Part shown: one piece after another, positions 17,140-27,520 of the stretch
Position numbering within the stretch: the first letter of the stretch is position 1
Layout: every line of letters starts with the position of its first letter
NCBI RefSeq assembly: GCF_004785685.1
Contig: NZ_SRPF01000002.1
Span: forward strand, 682,001-746,000
Length of the DNA stretch: 64,000 nt
Direction: 5' to 3'
Origin: Marinobacter confluentis
GTDB taxonomy: Bacteria > Pseudomonadota > Gammaproteobacteria > Pseudomonadales > Oleiphilaceae
The notes under the pieces: generated by a model
Databases searched by the model: none
The model's input: only the letters and a program-made list of their open reading frames with translations
Told to the model about the DNA's origin: nothing
Program-made: the position numbers and the translations under genes

Positions 17140-18300
17140 TTATGCGCCGCGTTCTTCAAGTACGGCAACAGCGGGCAAAGTTTTACCTTCCACGAATTCC
17201 AGGAAAGCACCGCCGCCGGTGGAGATGTAGGAGATTTTGTCAGCCACACCGTACTTGTCAACGGCCGCGACCGTGTCACCGCCGCCGGCCAGGGAGAAGG
17301 CGTCGCTTTCGGCGATGGCGTGGGCCAGGGATTTGGTGCCGTTGCCGAACTGGTCGAACTCGAAGACGCCGACCGGGCCGTTCCAGAGGATGGTTTTGGA
17401 CGACTTCAGCAGGCCTGCAAATTTGGAAGCGGTTTCCGGGCCCACATCCAGGATCATGTCGTCGTCGGTGACGTCCGCGATCTTTTTGACGGTGGCTTCA
17501 GCGGTTTCGGCGAATTCGCTGGCGACGACGACGTCTACCGGCAGCGGGATTTCAACGCGGGAGGCGATTTCCTTGGCGGTGTCGATCAGGTCGTGTTCGC
17601 ACAGGGATTTGCCCACCGGGTGACCGGCCGCCGCCAGAAAGGTGTTGGCGATGCCGCCGCCGACGATGATGGAGTCGCAGACTTTTTCCAGGGCGTTGAG
17701 TACGTCCAGTTTGGTGGAAACCTTGGAGCCGCCGACGATGGCAACCACGGGCTTGGCCGGGTTGTCCAGGGCTTTGCCGAGAGCTTCCAGCTCCGCCGCC
17801 AGCAACGGGCCGGCGCAGGCTTCGGGGGCGAATCTTGCAACGCCGTGGGTTGAGGCCTGGGCGCGGTGGGCGGTGCCGAAGGCGTCCATGACGTAGATGT
17901 CGCACAGGGCGGCGTACTTTCTGGAAAGTGCTTCGTCGTCTTTCTTTTCGCCCTTGTTGTAGCGGACGTTTTCGAACAGGACCACTTCGCCGTCGGCGAC
18001 TTCGACGCCGTCCAGGTAATCGGTAATCAGGCGGACTTCCTGGCCCAGCAGTTTGCCGAGGTGTTCCGCGACCGGCTTCATGGAGGAGGCTTCGTCATAC
18101 ACGCCTTCTTCCGGACGGCCCAGGTGGGACATCAGCATGACTTTGGCGCCGGCGTCTTTCGCGGCCTTGATGGTGGGCAGCGAGGCGCGGATGCGGGCGT
18201 CGCTGGATACTTGGCCGTTTTTCACCGGTACGTTCAGGTCTTCGCGGATCAGCACGCGTTTGCCTGCGAGGTTCAGATCGGTCATTCGTTTGATGGTCAT
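17140..18300 (-). CDS. pgk: Phosphoglycerate kinase
   Basis: Interconverts 1,3-bisphosphoglycerate and 3-phosphoglycerate with ATP. The 386-aa protein shows the substrate-binding N-domain ([32 protein letters not shown]) and the nucleotide-binding C-domain ([46 protein letters not shown]). The start at 18300 follows AAGGAAA; an ATG five codons on is an alternative. It lies between epd and fba on the same strand. Confidence 0.95.
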   Translation of the reverse strand: MTIKRMTDLNLAGKRVLIREDLNVPVKNGQVSSDARIRASLPTIKAAKDAGAKVMLMSHLGRPEEGVYDEASSMKPVAEHLGKLLGQEVRLITDYLDGVEVADGEVVLFENVRYNKGEKKDDEALSRKYAALCDIYVMDAFGTAHRAQASTHGVARFAPEACAGPLLAAELEALGKALDNPAKPVVAIVGGSKVSTKLDVLNALEKVCDSIIVGGGIANTFLAAAGHPVGKSLCEHDLIDTAKEIASRVEIPLPVDVVVASEFAETAEATVKKIADVTDDDMILDVGPETASKFAGLLKSSKTILWNGPVGVFEFDQFGNGTKSLAHAIAESDAFSLAGGGDTVAAVDKYGVADKISYISTGGGAFLEFVEGKTLPAVAVLEERGA

Positions 18301-18349
18301 TACATGGTTTCCTTGTTCGGATCTTTTGCAATTAAATCGAATCTGGATT

Positions 18350-18379
18350 GGGGTCCGACCCCGTTCGGGGTCAGACCCC
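18350..18379. repeat. Tandem GGGGTCnGACCCC palindromes at the epd 3' end
   Basis: GGGGTCCGACCCC and GGGGTCAGACCCC are separated by GTTC. The epd stop codon (18371-18373) lies inside the second palindrome. Both the palindromes and their pairing give strong stem-loops in the epd-pgk junction. A related GGGTCAGACCCC occurs inside the short DUF6502 gene near 10958. Confidence 0.65.
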
Positions 18380-19399
18380 TTTAAGCCAAACATGGCTCAC
18401 ATCCAGCATTCGATTTGCGAACCCCCACTCGTTATCAAACCAGCACAGCACCTTTACCATGGTGCCGCCGGTTACACGCGTCTGGCCGCCGTCCACGATG
18501 CCGGAGTGGGCGTCGTGGTTGAAGTCGGAGCTGGCCAGAAGCTCGTCGGTGTAGCCCAGAATGTGTTGCAAAGGGCCGCGGGCGGCGTTTTTTAGTAAGT
18601 TGTTCACCGCCTCCACCGAGGTGTTTTCGCGAACGTTAACCACCATGTCGATGGCGGAGACGTTCATGGTGGGCACGCGCATGGCCACGGAGCTGAATCT
18701 GCCTTCCATATGCGGAAGCAGGCGCTCAATGCCTTTGGCCAGGCCGGTGTCCACCGGGACTATGTTGTGCAGTGCGCTGCGGGTACGGCGCAGATCCTGA
18801 TGATGATAGGCGTCGATGACCGGCTGATCGTTCATCGCCGCGTGGATGGTGGTGGTGCTGCCCTGCTCGACACCAAACGCCTCATCAAGAATCTGGATAA
18901 CGGGTACCAGGCAGTTGGTGGTGCAGGAAGCAGCGGCCACTATGCGGTCTGCTGTGGTCAGTTGGTCATGATTGACACCGTAGACCACGGTGCGATCTAC
19001 ATCGGATTCCGCAGGCTGGGAGAACAGCAGGCGTTTTGCGCCCGACGTCAGGTGCTGCTCGGCTGTTGCCCGGTCGCTGAAGGCGCCGGAGCATTCCAGA
19101 ACCAGATCCACGCCCAGTTCATCCCAGGGTAGCTCCGCCGGGTCAGAGTGCCGAAGCACCCGGATCCGGTCGCCGTTCACCAGCAAGGAATCGCCCTCCA
19201 CCCCAATCTCACCCTGGAATCGGCCATGGGTCGAGTCGTACCGGGTCAGGTGGGCAATCGTATCGATATCCGCCAGTTCGTTAATCGCGACCACCTGCAG
19301 GTGGTCGCGGAAACGGTTTTCATAGAGTGCCCGCAGGACGCACTGACCGATACGGCCGTATCCATTAATGGCGATGCGATACGGTGCAGCAGCAGTCAT
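18371..19399 (-). CDS. epd: D-erythrose-4-phosphate dehydrogenase
   Basis: A 342-aa GAPDH-fold enzyme. It has the NAD-binding [14 protein letters not shown], the catalytic SCTTNC and a second half with [33 protein letters not shown] and [12 protein letters not shown]. The NDQxVIDAYH signature and the position between transketolase and pgk favour Epd (pyridoxal phosphate synthesis) over glycolytic GAPDH; GAPDH activity cannot be excluded. Its ATG shares one base with the tkt stop, so the two are translationally coupled. Confidence 0.88.
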   Translation of the reverse strand: MTAAAPYRIAINGYGRIGQCVLRALYENRFRDHLQVVAINELADIDTIAHLTRYDSTHGRFQGEIGVEGDSLLVNGDRIRVLRHSDPAELPWDELGVDLVLECSGAFSDRATAEQHLTSGAKRLLFSQPAESDVDRTVVYGVNHDQLTTADRIVAAASCTTNCLVPVIQILDEAFGVEQGSTTTIHAAMNDQPVIDAYHHQDLRRTRSALHNIVPVDTGLAKGIERLLPHMEGRFSSVAMRVPTMNVSAIDMVVNVRENTSVEAVNNLLKNAARGPLQHILGYTDELLASSDFNHDAHSGIVDGGQTRVTGGTMVKVLCWFDNEWGFANRMLDVSHVWLKGV

Positions 19400-21399
19400 C
19401 AGGCTTCCAGCAGCTCCGCGGCAGTCGCGACGATATTTTCCGCCGTAAACCCGAACTCCTTGAACAGGTCACCGGCAGGCGCTGACTCACCGAAAGTGGT
19501 CATGCCCACGATGCGACCGTCCAGGCCAACATACTTGTACCAGTAGTCGGCGATGCCCGCTTCAACTGCAATGCGGTTGGTCACTTCCAGCGGAAGAACT
19601 TCCTGCTTGTAGGCAGCGCTCTGTGCGTCAAAGGTGTCGGTGGAGGGCATGGACACCACGCGTACCTTGTTGCCCCTTTCACGCAGGGCGGCGGCCGCGT
19701 CCTGAGTGATTCCGAGTTCACCACCGGTAGCAATCAGGATCAGATCCGGGGTGCCTTCGCTGTCAGACAGGATATAGCCGCCTTTGGCAACGTTCTGCAA
19801 CTGGGTCGCGTCGCGATCCTGATGCGGCAGTGCCTGACGTGAGAACACCAGCGCGGTTGGGCCATCGGTGCGCTCCAGGGCCGCTTTCCAGGCGACGGCG
19901 GATTCAACGGTGTCCGCCGGGCGCCAGGTGCTCATGTTCGGCGTAGTGCGCAGGCTGGCCAGCTGTTCAACCGGCTGGTGGGTCGGGCCGTCTTCCCCCA
20001 GACCGATGGAGTCGTGGGTGAATACCAGGATGGAACGCTGCTTCATCAGGGCCGCCATACGAACGGCGTTACGGCAATATTCCATGAAGATCAGGAAGGT
20101 GGCGCCGTAAGGCACCAGACCACCGTGCAGGGCCACACCGTTCATGATGGCAGCCATACCGAATTCGCGAACGCCGTAGTAAACGTAGTTTCCGCTGGCG
20201 TCTTCTTTGGTCAGTGGCTTGGTGTTGTTCCAGATAGTCAGGTTGGAACCGGCCAGATCGGCAGAGCCACCCAGCAGTTCCGGCAGCAGCGGCCCATAGG
20301 CGTTGAGGGTGTTCTGGGAAGCCTTGCGGCTGGCGATGGTTTCGCCCTTGTCCTGGCATTCCTGAATGTAAGCCTGGGCTTTTTCGGAGAAGTCTGCTGG
20401 CAGTTCACCGGCCATACGGCGCTTGAACTCGGCGGCCAGTTCCGGCTCGGCCTTTTCATACGCCGCAAAAGTCTGTTCCCACTCGGCCTGGGCGGCAGCG
20501 CCTTTCTCGCGCGCATCCCAGCCCTGGTAAACCTCGCCCGGAATTTCAAACGGTGGATGCGACCAGCCCAGCTGTTTGCGGGTCAGCTCTACTTCCTCTT
20601 CCCCCAGCGCGGCGCCGTGGCAGCTTTCGGTGCCCTGCTTGTTGGGGGAACCGAAGCCAATGATGGTCTTGCAGCAGATGAGCGTGGGCTGATCGGTATT
20701 GGCGCGGGCCGCTTCAATGGCAGCGCGCACGGCGTCAGGGTTGTGGCCATCGACCTTGGGAATTACCTGCCAGCCGTAGGCTTCGAAACGCTTGGGGGTG
20801 TCATCGTTGAACCAGCCTTCCACTTCACCGTCAATGGAAATGCCGTTGTCGTCGTAGAAGAACACCAGCTTACCCAGGCCAAGGGTGCCTGCCAGTGAAG
20901 CCACTTCGTGGGAGATGCCTTCCATCAGGCAGCCATCGCCCAGGAAGGCGTAGGTGTAGTGGTCAACAATCTCGTGGCCGGGACGGTTGAACTGTGCCGC
21001 CAGAGTTTTCTCCGCCAGCGCGAAGCCGACAGCGTTGGCAATGCCCTGACCCAGTGGGCCTGTGGTGGTTTCAACCCCCGGGGTATAGCCGTATTCCGGG
21101 TGGCCCGGGGTTTTCGAGTGCAGTTGGCGGAAGTTCTTGATGTCGTCAATGGAAACGTCGTAACCGCTCAGGTGCAGCAATGAATACTGCAGCATGGAGC
21201 CGTGGCCGTTGGACAGCACAAACCGGTCGCGGTTGGCCCACTTGGGGTTGGCCGGGTTGTGGCTGAGGTAATCGTTCCAGAGGACCTCGGCGATATCCGC
21301 CATACCCATGGGCGCGCCCGGGTGGCCGGATTTGGCTTTCTGAACCGCATCCATGCTCAGCGCGCGAATGGCGTTGGCGAGATCTGTGCGAGACGGCAT
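19399..21399 (-). CDS. tkt: Transketolase
   Basis: A 666-aa thiamine-diphosphate enzyme of the pentose phosphate pathway. Visible: [17 protein letters not shown], the ThDP/Mg motif [32 protein letters not shown] and the second-domain [20 protein letters not shown]. Length matches bacterial TktA. First gene of the tkt-epd-pgk-fba unit; it supplies erythrose 4-phosphate, the substrate of the next enzyme. Upstream is a 230-bp intergenic stretch toward the divergently transcribed ArsR-type regulator. Confidence 0.96.
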   Translation of the reverse strand: MPSRTDLANAIRALSMDAVQKAKSGHPGAPMGMADIAEVLWNDYLSHNPANPKWANRDRFVLSNGHGSMLQYSLLHLSGYDVSIDDIKNFRQLHSKTPGHPEYGYTPGVETTTGPLGQGIANAVGFALAEKTLAAQFNRPGHEIVDHYTYAFLGDGCLMEGISHEVASLAGTLGLGKLVFFYDDNGISIDGEVEGWFNDDTPKRFEAYGWQVIPKVDGHNPDAVRAAIEAARANTDQPTLICCKTIIGFGSPNKQGTESCHGAALGEEEVELTRKQLGWSHPPFEIPGEVYQGWDAREKGAAAQAEWEQTFAAYEKAEPELAAEFKRRMAGELPADFSEKAQAYIQECQDKGETIASRKASQNTLNAYGPLLPELLGGSADLAGSNLTIWNNTKPLTKEDASGNYVYYGVREFGMAAIMNGVALHGGLVPYGATFLIFMEYCRNAVRMAALMKQRSILVFTHDSIGLGEDGPTHQPVEQLASLRTTPNMSTWRPADTVESAVAWKAALERTDGPTALVFSRQALPHQDRDATQLQNVAKGGYILSDSEGTPDLILIATGGELGITQDAAAALRERGNKVRVVSMPSTDTFDAQSAAYKQEVLPLEVTNRIAVEAGIADYWYKYVGLDGRIVGMTTFGESAPAGDLFKEFGFTAENIVATAAELLEA

Positions 21400-21570
21400 T
21401 GACGTTTCTCCAGTGTTTGGTCAGCGAACTAACGCGAATTAAGGGAACAGTTAAAAATAAGGCGCGTATTTTCGCCGATTAGTGACCGCGGGGGCAAATG
21501 AACCTCCGTCTTTTTGCGCTACAGATTTCTACGGATTAAAAAGCCCCTGCCAAATCAATGGGCCGGCACT

Positions 21571-21590
21571 ATATCAATTTTTTTTGATAT
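21571..21590. promoter_or_regulatory. 20-bp palindrome ATATCAA-N6-TTGATAT, copy 1
   Basis: ATATCAATTTTTTTTGATAT lies 42 bp before the chosen ATG of the ArsR-methyltransferase gene. The same arms with the same spacing recur before metK. Probable operator for that regulator (autoregulation). Confidence 0.75.
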
Positions 21591-21631
21591 TGTTGTTGAT
21601 CCCGAAAATGAACCCATCTAGACTGCGTTTC

Positions 21632-22639
21632 ATGACATCTACCGCTGCACAGATACCGTCGGAGCATCCTTCCGAAGTCGACACACTCGCCCCCATCTTC
21701 AAGGCGAGCGGTGATCCGCTTCGGCTGGAAATTCTGCGCGTGCTGCGCCGCGATACGTTTGGTGTTCTTGAGCTCAGCCAGCTTTTCGACATGCGCCAGT
21801 CAGGCATGAGCCACCACCTGAAAGTGATGAACAAAGCAGGATTACTGGAGCCTCAGCGCGAGGGCAACGCCATCTTCTACCGGCGCCCCCTGCACCTGGA
21901 CAGCGAAAAGCTGATCGACAAAACCATCCGTCAGATTTTCGATGCCGTGGACCGGATAGCTCTGCCCCAGCACCTGCAGGAAAAGATCCAGGCCATCCGC
22001 AACCAGCGAGCGGACCAGTCCCAGGCGTTCTTCGCCCGCTACGCGGAAAAATTCCGCGAACAGCAGGAACTGATCGCCGCCTTCGATCTTTACGCCCAGC
22101 CCGTTGCAGAGCTGATTGGCAAGCGTTCGAAGAAGCAGCGCTGGAAAACCGCCCTGGAAATCGGGCCCGGAGAGGGCGGCTTTCTTCCGGTGCTGTCGAA
22201 AGCCTGCGAACACGTGGTGGCCCTGGACAATTCCCGGGACATGCTGGCGAAAGCCACCCGAACCTGCATTGACGAGCGGTTGAATAACATCGATCTGATC
22301 GAGGGCGTGACCGACAACCTGCTGGCCCGGGGCGATGCTTTCGACCTGGTGGTTGCCAATATGGTGCTGCACCACGTGCCCAGCCCGGCGGATATTTTTC
22401 TGGACGCATCGGCGCTGATGAACAACGGCGGCTGCCTGGTTATCAGTGATCTGTGCAGCCACGACCAGGACTGGGCCAAAGAGAATTGCGGTGACTTGTG
22501 GCTGGGCTTCGAGCCGGAAGAACTCACCAGTTGGGCGGACGACGCCGGGCTGGTTGCGGGAGAGTCACTGTTCATCGGATTACGTAACGGATTCCAGGTA
22601 CAGGTACGGGAATTCTGGAAGACCGCCGAGGCTGACTGA
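21632..22639 (+). CDS. ArsR-family regulator fused to a SAM-dependent methyltransferase domain (SahR-like)
   Basis: A 335-aa protein. Residues about 17-95 form an ArsR winged helix (FKASGDPLRLEILRVLRRDTFGVLELSQLFDMRQSGMSHHLKVMNKAGLL), and residues about 175-330 a class I methyltransferase (ALEIGPGEGGFLPVLSKACEHVVALD; VVANMVLHHV). The ArsR cysteines for metal sensing are absent. Adjacent metK, ahcY and metF plus shared palindromes suggest it senses S-adenosylhomocysteine like SahR (known ArsR-type regulator of this cycle). Start 21632 is preferred because TTGATC-17-TAGACT would initiate transcription at this ATG (leaderless); 21608 is the alternative. Confidence 0.82.
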   Translation: MTSTAAQIPSEHPSEVDTLAPIFKASGDPLRLEILRVLRRDTFGVLELSQLFDMRQSGMSHHLKVMNKAGLLEPQREGNAIFYRRPLHLDSEKLIDKTIRQIFDAVDRIALPQHLQEKIQAIRNQRADQSQAFFARYAEKFREQQELIAAFDLYAQPVAELIGKRSKKQRWKTALEIGPGEGGFLPVLSKACEHVVALDNSRDMLAKATRTCIDERLNNIDLIEGVTDNLLARGDAFDLVVANMVLHHVPSPADIFLDASALMNNGGCLVISDLCSHDQDWAKENCGDLWLGFEPEELTSWADDAGLVAGESLFIGLRNGFQVQVREFWKTAEAD

Positions 22640-22656
22640 CTTCAAATATCGAATAC

Positions 22657-22676
22657 ATATCAAAGTTTTTTGATAT
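22657..22676. promoter_or_regulatory. 20-bp palindrome ATATCAA-N6-TTGATAT, copy 2 (metK operator)
   Basis: ATATCAAAGTTTTTTGATAT, 60-80 bp before the metK ATG. It is identical in both 7-bp arms and in spacing to copy 1. A further half-site-like CAAATATCGA sits at 22643-22652. Confidence 0.77.
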
Positions 22677-22735
22677 AGAATTGTGTACGCTTCGTACAGT
22701 AACTCACAACAACGCTTATAGAGGAAAAAGCACCT

Positions 22736-23926
22736 ATGGCTGATTACAGCATCTTTACGTCCGAATCGGTCTCAGAAGGCCATCCTGACAAACTGGCAGA
22801 CCAGATTTCCGATGCCGTACTCGACGCCATCCTTGTGGACGATCCCCACGCCCGTGTTGCCTGCGAAACCATGGTAAAAACCGGCGTGGCTATCGTCGGT
22901 GGCGAAATCACCACCAACGCCTGGGTAGATCTGGAAGATCTGGTCCGTGGCGTGATCAAGGACATTGGTTACACCTCTTCTAAAGTTGGCTACGACGGCG
23001 ATACCTGCGGCGTCATCAACATCATCGGCAAGCAGTCCGTCGACATCGCCCAGGGCGTTGACCGCCAGAAGCCGGAAGACCAGGGCGCCGGCGACCAGGG
23101 CCTGATGTTCGGCTACGCCAGCAATGAAACCGAAGTGCTGATGCCTGCGCCGATCACTTTCGCGCACCGACTGATGGAACGCCAGGCCGAGGCCCGCAAA
23201 GGCGGCCTGCTGCCCTGGCTGCGCCCGGACGCGAAGAGCCAGGTGACCTGCAGCTACAAAGACGGCCGGGTATCCGGTATCGACGCTGTGGTTCTGTCAA
23301 CCCAGCACGACGAAGACGTGTCACAGGCCGATCTGAAAGAAGCGGTGATGGAGCTGATCGTCAAGAACGTGCTGCCGGCTGAACTGCTGCACAAGGACAC
23401 CGAATTCCACATCAACCCGACTGGCAAATTCGTCATCGGCGGCCCCGTTGGCGACTGCGGCCTGACCGGCCGCAAGATCATCGTAGACACCTACGGCGGC
23501 ATGGCCCGCCACGGCGGCGGCGCCTTCTCCGGCAAAGACCCGTCCAAGGTCGACCGCTCAGCAGCCTACGCCGGCCGCTACGTTGCCAAGAACATCGTCG
23601 CCGCTGGCCTGGCCGACAAGTGCGAAATCCAGGTTTCCTACGCCATCGGCGTGGCACAGCCAACGTCGATCTCATTGAACACCTTCGGCACTGGCAAGAT
23701 CAGTGACGACAAGATCATCAAACTGGTGCGCGAGCACTTTGACCTGCGGCCCTATGCGATCACCAACATGCTGGACCTGCTGCACCCGATGTACCGGGCC
23801 ACAGCAGCCTACGGCCACTTCGGCCGCGAGCCACAGCAAGTCACCGTGGGTGGAAAGACCTTTACGACTTTCCCATGGGAGAAGACCGACCGCGCTGCTG
23901 CCCTGAAGGACGCGGCCGGGGTTTGA
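22736..23926 (+). CDS. metK: S-adenosylmethionine synthetase
   Basis: Makes SAM from methionine and ATP. The 396-aa protein has [21 protein letters not shown] at the N-terminus, the hexapeptide-containing [12 protein letters not shown], and the P-loop-like [19 protein letters not shown], all family signatures. GAGGAAAA precedes the ATG. It starts the metK-ahcY-metF set, controlled by the palindrome at 22657. Confidence 0.97.
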   Translation: MADYSIFTSESVSEGHPDKLADQISDAVLDAILVDDPHARVACETMVKTGVAIVGGEITTNAWVDLEDLVRGVIKDIGYTSSKVGYDGDTCGVINIIGKQSVDIAQGVDRQKPEDQGAGDQGLMFGYASNETEVLMPAPITFAHRLMERQAEARKGGLLPWLRPDAKSQVTCSYKDGRVSGIDAVVLSTQHDEDVSQADLKEAVMELIVKNVLPAELLHKDTEFHINPTGKFVIGGPVGDCGLTGRKIIVDTYGGMARHGGGAFSGKDPSKVDRSAAYAGRYVAKNIVAAGLADKCEIQVSYAIGVAQPTSISLNTFGTGKISDDKIIKLVREHFDLRPYAITNMLDLLHPMYRATAAYGHFGREPQQVTVGGKTFTTFPWEKTDRAAALKDAAGV

Positions 23927-24269
23927 TCTCGGGCTTGGGTTAGCTCTCAGCTTTCGTGATAGCGGCGCTGAGGGCTTCTAGAAAAAGACGGCAATCACCA
24001 AAAGTTCAACGAGGCAGTGGGGGGATCTTCTCCCCGGAATGTGGTCGGCCAAGGATGGCCGACCCCAAGCGCACATGGGTCAAGCCGAGCGCTTATGAAG
24101 CGAAGCTTCATGCGACAGCTGGACGACAGCAATCTGCGATTGCTGGCCGGACCCCGCCAGGGGTGCTCGTAGCGTTTCCGGGGAGAAGATCCCCCCACCG
24201 CCGACAAGCACAAGTTTCGAGGCTAGGAGATCAAACTCCGGGGCCAAAAGTTAAAACGAGGAGCAAAAA
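23927..24269. other. Intergenic stretch metK-ahcY holding repeat R2
   Basis: 343 bp without a gene. R2 fills 24019-24196. A smaller stem (GGAG/CTCC, around 24225-24240) lies between R2 and the ahcY ribosome binding site. I looked for the conserved core of the SAH riboswitch and did not find it. Confidence 0.6.
24019..24196 (+). repeat. Long-stem intergenic hairpin element, copy R2
   Basis: Perfect 21-bp outer arms (24019-24039 and 24176-24196) enclose a core with GGCCAAGGATGGCC, CCCCAAGCGCACATGGGTC, an ATGAAGC/GCTTCAT stem and a GCAATC/GATTGC stem. The core 24035-24180 is the same sequence as R1. It lies between metK and ahcY. Confidence 0.85.
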
Positions 24270-25664
24270 ATGAGCACTCCAGCAGAAAAACTGCAGCAAT
24301 TCGACGACTACAAAGTACGCGATATCACCCTGGCGGCCTGGGGCCGTAAAGAGATCAACATCGCCGAAGGCGAAATGCCAGCCTTGATCAAGCTTCGTGA
24401 AAAGTACAAAGGCGAGCAGCCGCTGAAAGGCGCGAACATCATGGGTTGTATTCACATGACCATTCAGACCGCCGTACTGATCGAGACGCTGATCGAGCTT
24501 GGCGCAGAGGTACGCTGGTCATCGTGCAACATCTTCTCCACCCAGGACCAGGCCGCTGCCGCCATCGCTGAGCGCGGCATCCCAGTTTTCGCATGGAAAG
24601 GCGAGACCGACGAAGAATACGACTGGTGCCTCGAGCGCACTGTCGGTGCCGACGTCGAAGGCTGGAAGCCCAACATGATTCTGGACGACGGCGGCGATCT
24701 GACCGCCCTGCTGCACGAAAAGTATCCGGAAATCCTGCGCAACTGCCACGGCGTGACCGAAGAAACCACCACCGGTGTACACCGCCTGCAGGAAATGATG
24801 CGCGAAGGTACCCTCAAAGTACCGGCCATCAACGTGAATGATTCCGTCACCAAGGCCAAGAACGACAACAAATACGGTTGCCGTCACAGCCTGAACGACG
24901 CCATCAAGCGCGCTACCGACCACCTGATGTCCGGCAAGAAAGCCCTGGTCATCGGCTATGGCGATGTGGGCAAGGGCTCTGCTGCCTCTCTGCGTCAGGA
25001 AGGCATGATCGTGAAGGTCACTGAATCCGATCCGATCTGCGCCATGCAGGCCTGCATGGACGGTTTTGAGGTGGTGTCCCCGTACATCGACGGCATCAAC
25101 ACCGGCACAGAATCGTGCATCAACAAGCCGCTGCTGCAGAACACCGACATTCTGGTGACCACCACCGGCAACATGAACGTGTGTGACTCCAACATGCTCA
25201 AGGCGATCAAGAGCGGCGCGATTGTTTGTAACATTGGCCACTTTGATAACGAAATCGACACCGCCTACATGCGCAAACACTGGGAATGGGACGAGGTGAA
25301 GCCGCAGGTTCACGTGATCTATCGTGACAAGGCCACCAACGATCATCTGTTGCTGCTGTCTGAAGGCCGCCTGGTGAACCTGGGTAACGCGACCGGTCAC
25401 CCGTCGCGGATCATGGACGGTTCCTTCGCCAACCAGGTGCTGGCCCAGATGTACCTGTTTGAGCGCAAGTTTGCTGATCTGCCGGAAGAAGCCCGCGATA
25501 AAGGCATCTACGTGCAGGTTCTGCCGAAGCACCTGGACGAAGAAGTCGCCCGTGCCATGGTAGAAGGTTTCGGTGGCGTCATGACCAAGATGACTCCGGA
25601 ACAGGCGAAGTATATTGGTGTACCGGTCGAAGGCCCGTACAAGCCGGAAAGCTACAAGTACTGA
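24270..25664 (+). CDS. ahcY: Adenosylhomocysteinase (S-adenosylhomocysteine hydrolase)
   Basis: Reversibly hydrolyses SAH to adenosine and homocysteine, relieving product inhibition of methyltransferases. The 464-aa NAD-dependent enzyme shows [39 protein letters not shown], the Rossmann motif [25 protein letters not shown], and a C-terminal YKPESYKY providing the conserved Lys-Tyr. It contains the approximately 40-residue central insert of the long bacterial form. CGAGGAG precedes the ATG. Confidence 0.96.
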   Translation: MSTPAEKLQQFDDYKVRDITLAAWGRKEINIAEGEMPALIKLREKYKGEQPLKGANIMGCIHMTIQTAVLIETLIELGAEVRWSSCNIFSTQDQAAAAIAERGIPVFAWKGETDEEYDWCLERTVGADVEGWKPNMILDDGGDLTALLHEKYPEILRNCHGVTEETTTGVHRLQEMMREGTLKVPAINVNDSVTKAKNDNKYGCRHSLNDAIKRATDHLMSGKKALVIGYGDVGKGSAASLRQEGMIVKVTESDPICAMQACMDGFEVVSPYIDGINTGTESCINKPLLQNTDILVTTTGNMNVCDSNMLKAIKSGAIVCNIGHFDNEIDTAYMRKHWEWDEVKPQVHVIYRDKATNDHLLLLSEGRLVNLGNATGHPSRIMDGSFANQVLAQMYLFERKFADLPEEARDKGIYVQVLPKHLDEEVARAMVEGFGGVMTKMTPEQAKYIGVPVEGPYKPESYKY

Positions 25665-25676
25665 TTGGGTAACAAC

Positions 25677-26546
25677 ATGGAATCCCAGAAGCAGTTCAAG
25701 CGCCGTTTCAGCTTTGAATTTTTCCCACCCAAAACCGATGCGGGCAAGGAAAAGCTACAAACGGTGCGGGGCCAACTGGCCGAGGTTGACCCGGATTTTT
25801 TCTCGGTCACCTTTGGTGCTGGCGGTTCAACCCGTGACCGCACCATTGAAACCGTGATCAACCTGCACAAACAGGGCATTTCCACAGCGCCCCACCTTTC
25901 CTGCGTGGGTGGTACCCGCCAGGAAATCGGGGAGCTGCTGGACCTGTACAGGGAAAACGGAGTCAACCGGATTGTCGCGCTGCGCGGTGACATGCCCTCG
26001 GGCATGGGCGCCGCCGGTGAGCTGCGCTACGCCAATGAGCTGGTCAGCTTTATCCGCGAACACAGTGGCGATACCTTTAATCTGGAAGTGGCGGCCTATC
26101 CGGAGTTTCATCCCCAGGCCCGTACCGCCGAGGAAGATCTGAAGAACTTCGCCCGCAAGGTCGAAGCTGGGGCCAACAGCGCCATCACCCAGTACTTCTT
26201 CAACCCGGACAGCTACTTCTATTTTATAGACCGGCTGGAAAAGATGGGTGTCACCATTCCGGTGGTGCCGGGCATCATGCCCATCGTCAATTTTTCCAAC
26301 CTGACCCGGTTTTCCGACATGTGCGGGGCAGAAATTCCGCGCTGGATTCGCAAGCAGCTGGAAGCCTACGGCGACGACAGCGAGAGCATCCGCCAGTTTG
26401 GTGAAGAAGTGGTCACCAACATGTGTGAAAAACTGCTGGAAGCGGGGGCTCCCGGTCTTCACTTTTACACGCTGAACCAGGCAGAGCCTAGCCTCAGCAT
26501 CTGGAAAAATCTCGGCATTGGCGAGCGCGAACGCATCCCGTTCTAG
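25677..26546 (+). CDS. metF: 5,10-methylenetetrahydrofolate reductase
   Basis: FAD enzyme that makes 5-methyltetrahydrofolate for homocysteine remethylation, closing the methyl cycle begun by metK and ahcY. The 289-aa TIM barrel begins RRFSFEFFPPKTDAGKEKL and contains VTFGAGGSTRDRT, NRIVALRGDMP and AITQYFFN. I use the ATG at 25677 rather than the TTG at 25665; it lies 12 bp beyond the ahcY stop, so the two are cotranscribed. Confidence 0.95.
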   Translation: MESQKQFKRRFSFEFFPPKTDAGKEKLQTVRGQLAEVDPDFFSVTFGAGGSTRDRTIETVINLHKQGISTAPHLSCVGGTRQEIGELLDLYRENGVNRIVALRGDMPSGMGAAGELRYANELVSFIREHSGDTFNLEVAAYPEFHPQARTAEEDLKNFARKVEAGANSAITQYFFNPDSYFYFIDRLEKMGVTIPVVPGIMPIVNFSNLTRFSDMCGAEIPRWIRKQLEAYGDDSESIRQFGEEVVTNMCEKLLEAGAPGLHFYTLNQAEPSLSIWKNLGIGERERIPF

Positions 26547-26670
26547 AAGTAAGTCAATTCCACCTTTCGCTAACCCGTATCACCGGCGATTCACTGAAAT
26601 CGCGGCCTCAATGGTCTAAGGTGGTACGGGTGCTTTTGTTTATAAGGCCCAAAACGCGAAAGGAGAAAGC

Positions 26671-27429
26671 ATGAATAACAAATGGCTGAAAACCGTAGGC
26701 GCGAGCCTGGCACTGACCGTAGCGGCGGGCACTGTAAGCGCTGAGACCCTCCGGGTTGTGACGGACCCGAGTTTCGTTCCTTTTGAGATGATGGATCAGG
26801 AAACCGGTGAGATGATCGGTTTCGATATGGAGATTATTCGCGAAGTCGCTGATCGGGCCGGTTTTGAAATCGACCTGAACACCATGGACTTCAACGGCAT
26901 TATTCCGGCCCTGCAGACCGGCAACGTGGATATCGCCATCGCCGGCATCACCATTACCGCCGAGCGCGAGGAAATTGTTGATTTTTCCGACCCGTACTAC
27001 GATTCCGGCCTGCGGATTCTGGTGCGCAAGGGTAACGAGGACGTGACTGAATTCAGCGACCTCGAAGGCAAGAAAATCGGCACCAAAATCGGCTCCACCA
27101 GCTATGACTATCTCACCGAAAACATCGAAGCAGACGATGGCGTAACGCCCTACCCGGGAAGCTCCGATATGTATATGGCGCTGATGTCCCGTGCTATCGA
27201 TGCGGTTTTCTACGACGCACCGAACGTCGGCTACTTCGCCCGCACCAAGGGTGAAGGTAAAGTGCAGACCGTTGGCCCGCTTTATGAAGGCCAGCAGTAT
27301 GGCATTGCACTCAAAAGCGGCAGTGAATGGGTTGATGACGTTAATGACGCCCTGGCCGCCATGAAGGAAGACGGCACCTACAAGACCATTTACGAGAAAT
27401 GGTTTGGCCCGATGCCGGAAGGTAAATAA
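26671..27429 (+). CDS. Polar amino-acid ABC transporter, periplasmic binding protein
   Basis: A 252-aa class 3 solute-binding protein with a signal peptide (ending VSA-ET near residue 25). It has LRVVTDPSFVPFEMMD, IGFDMEIIREVADRAGFE, LQTGNVDIAIAGITITAERE and the KKIGTKIGSTSYDYL loop typical of GlnH/HisJ/FliY-type proteins. The ligand is probably a polar amino acid such as glutamine; the sequence does not settle which. A good GGAGA binding site precedes the ATG. First gene of a three-gene transporter. Confidence 0.92.
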   Translation: MNNKWLKTVGASLALTVAAGTVSAETLRVVTDPSFVPFEMMDQETGEMIGFDMEIIREVADRAGFEIDLNTMDFNGIIPALQTGNVDIAIAGITITAEREEIVDFSDPYYDSGLRILVRKGNEDVTEFSDLEGKKIGTKIGSTSYDYLTENIEADDGVTPYPGSSDMYMALMSRAIDAVFYDAPNVGYFARTKGEGKVQTVGPLYEGQQYGIALKSGSEWVDDVNDALAAMKEDGTYKTIYEKWFGPMPEGK

Positions 27430-27520
27430 GGGCAACCGGGCCCTGGCGGCCTGAACCCCTGAGCCGGGGCAGATTTGCCCCGGCCACTCCCGACTGCACC
27501 ATCCTTCGGAGATTCTCACT

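Noticed and set aside
18371..19399. Glycolytic GAPDH (gapA) as the identity of this gene
   Set aside because: The NDQxVIDAYH and DLRRTRSA signatures and position between tkt and pgk favour erythrose-4-phosphate dehydrogenase, though activity overlap is possible.
19978..20898. A 306-codon plus-strand frame inside transketolase
   Set aside because: Antisense shadow of tkt, no binding site and no conserved motifs.
24197..24269. An SAH riboswitch before ahcY
   Set aside because: The small GGAG/CTCC stem and the CGAGGAG near the start recall parts of that motif, but the conserved core and pseudoknot sequences are not there. The CGAGGAG is adequately explained as the ribosome binding site.
24519..25532. 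A 337-codon minus-strand frame inside ahcY
   Set aside because: Antisense shadow of ahcY.
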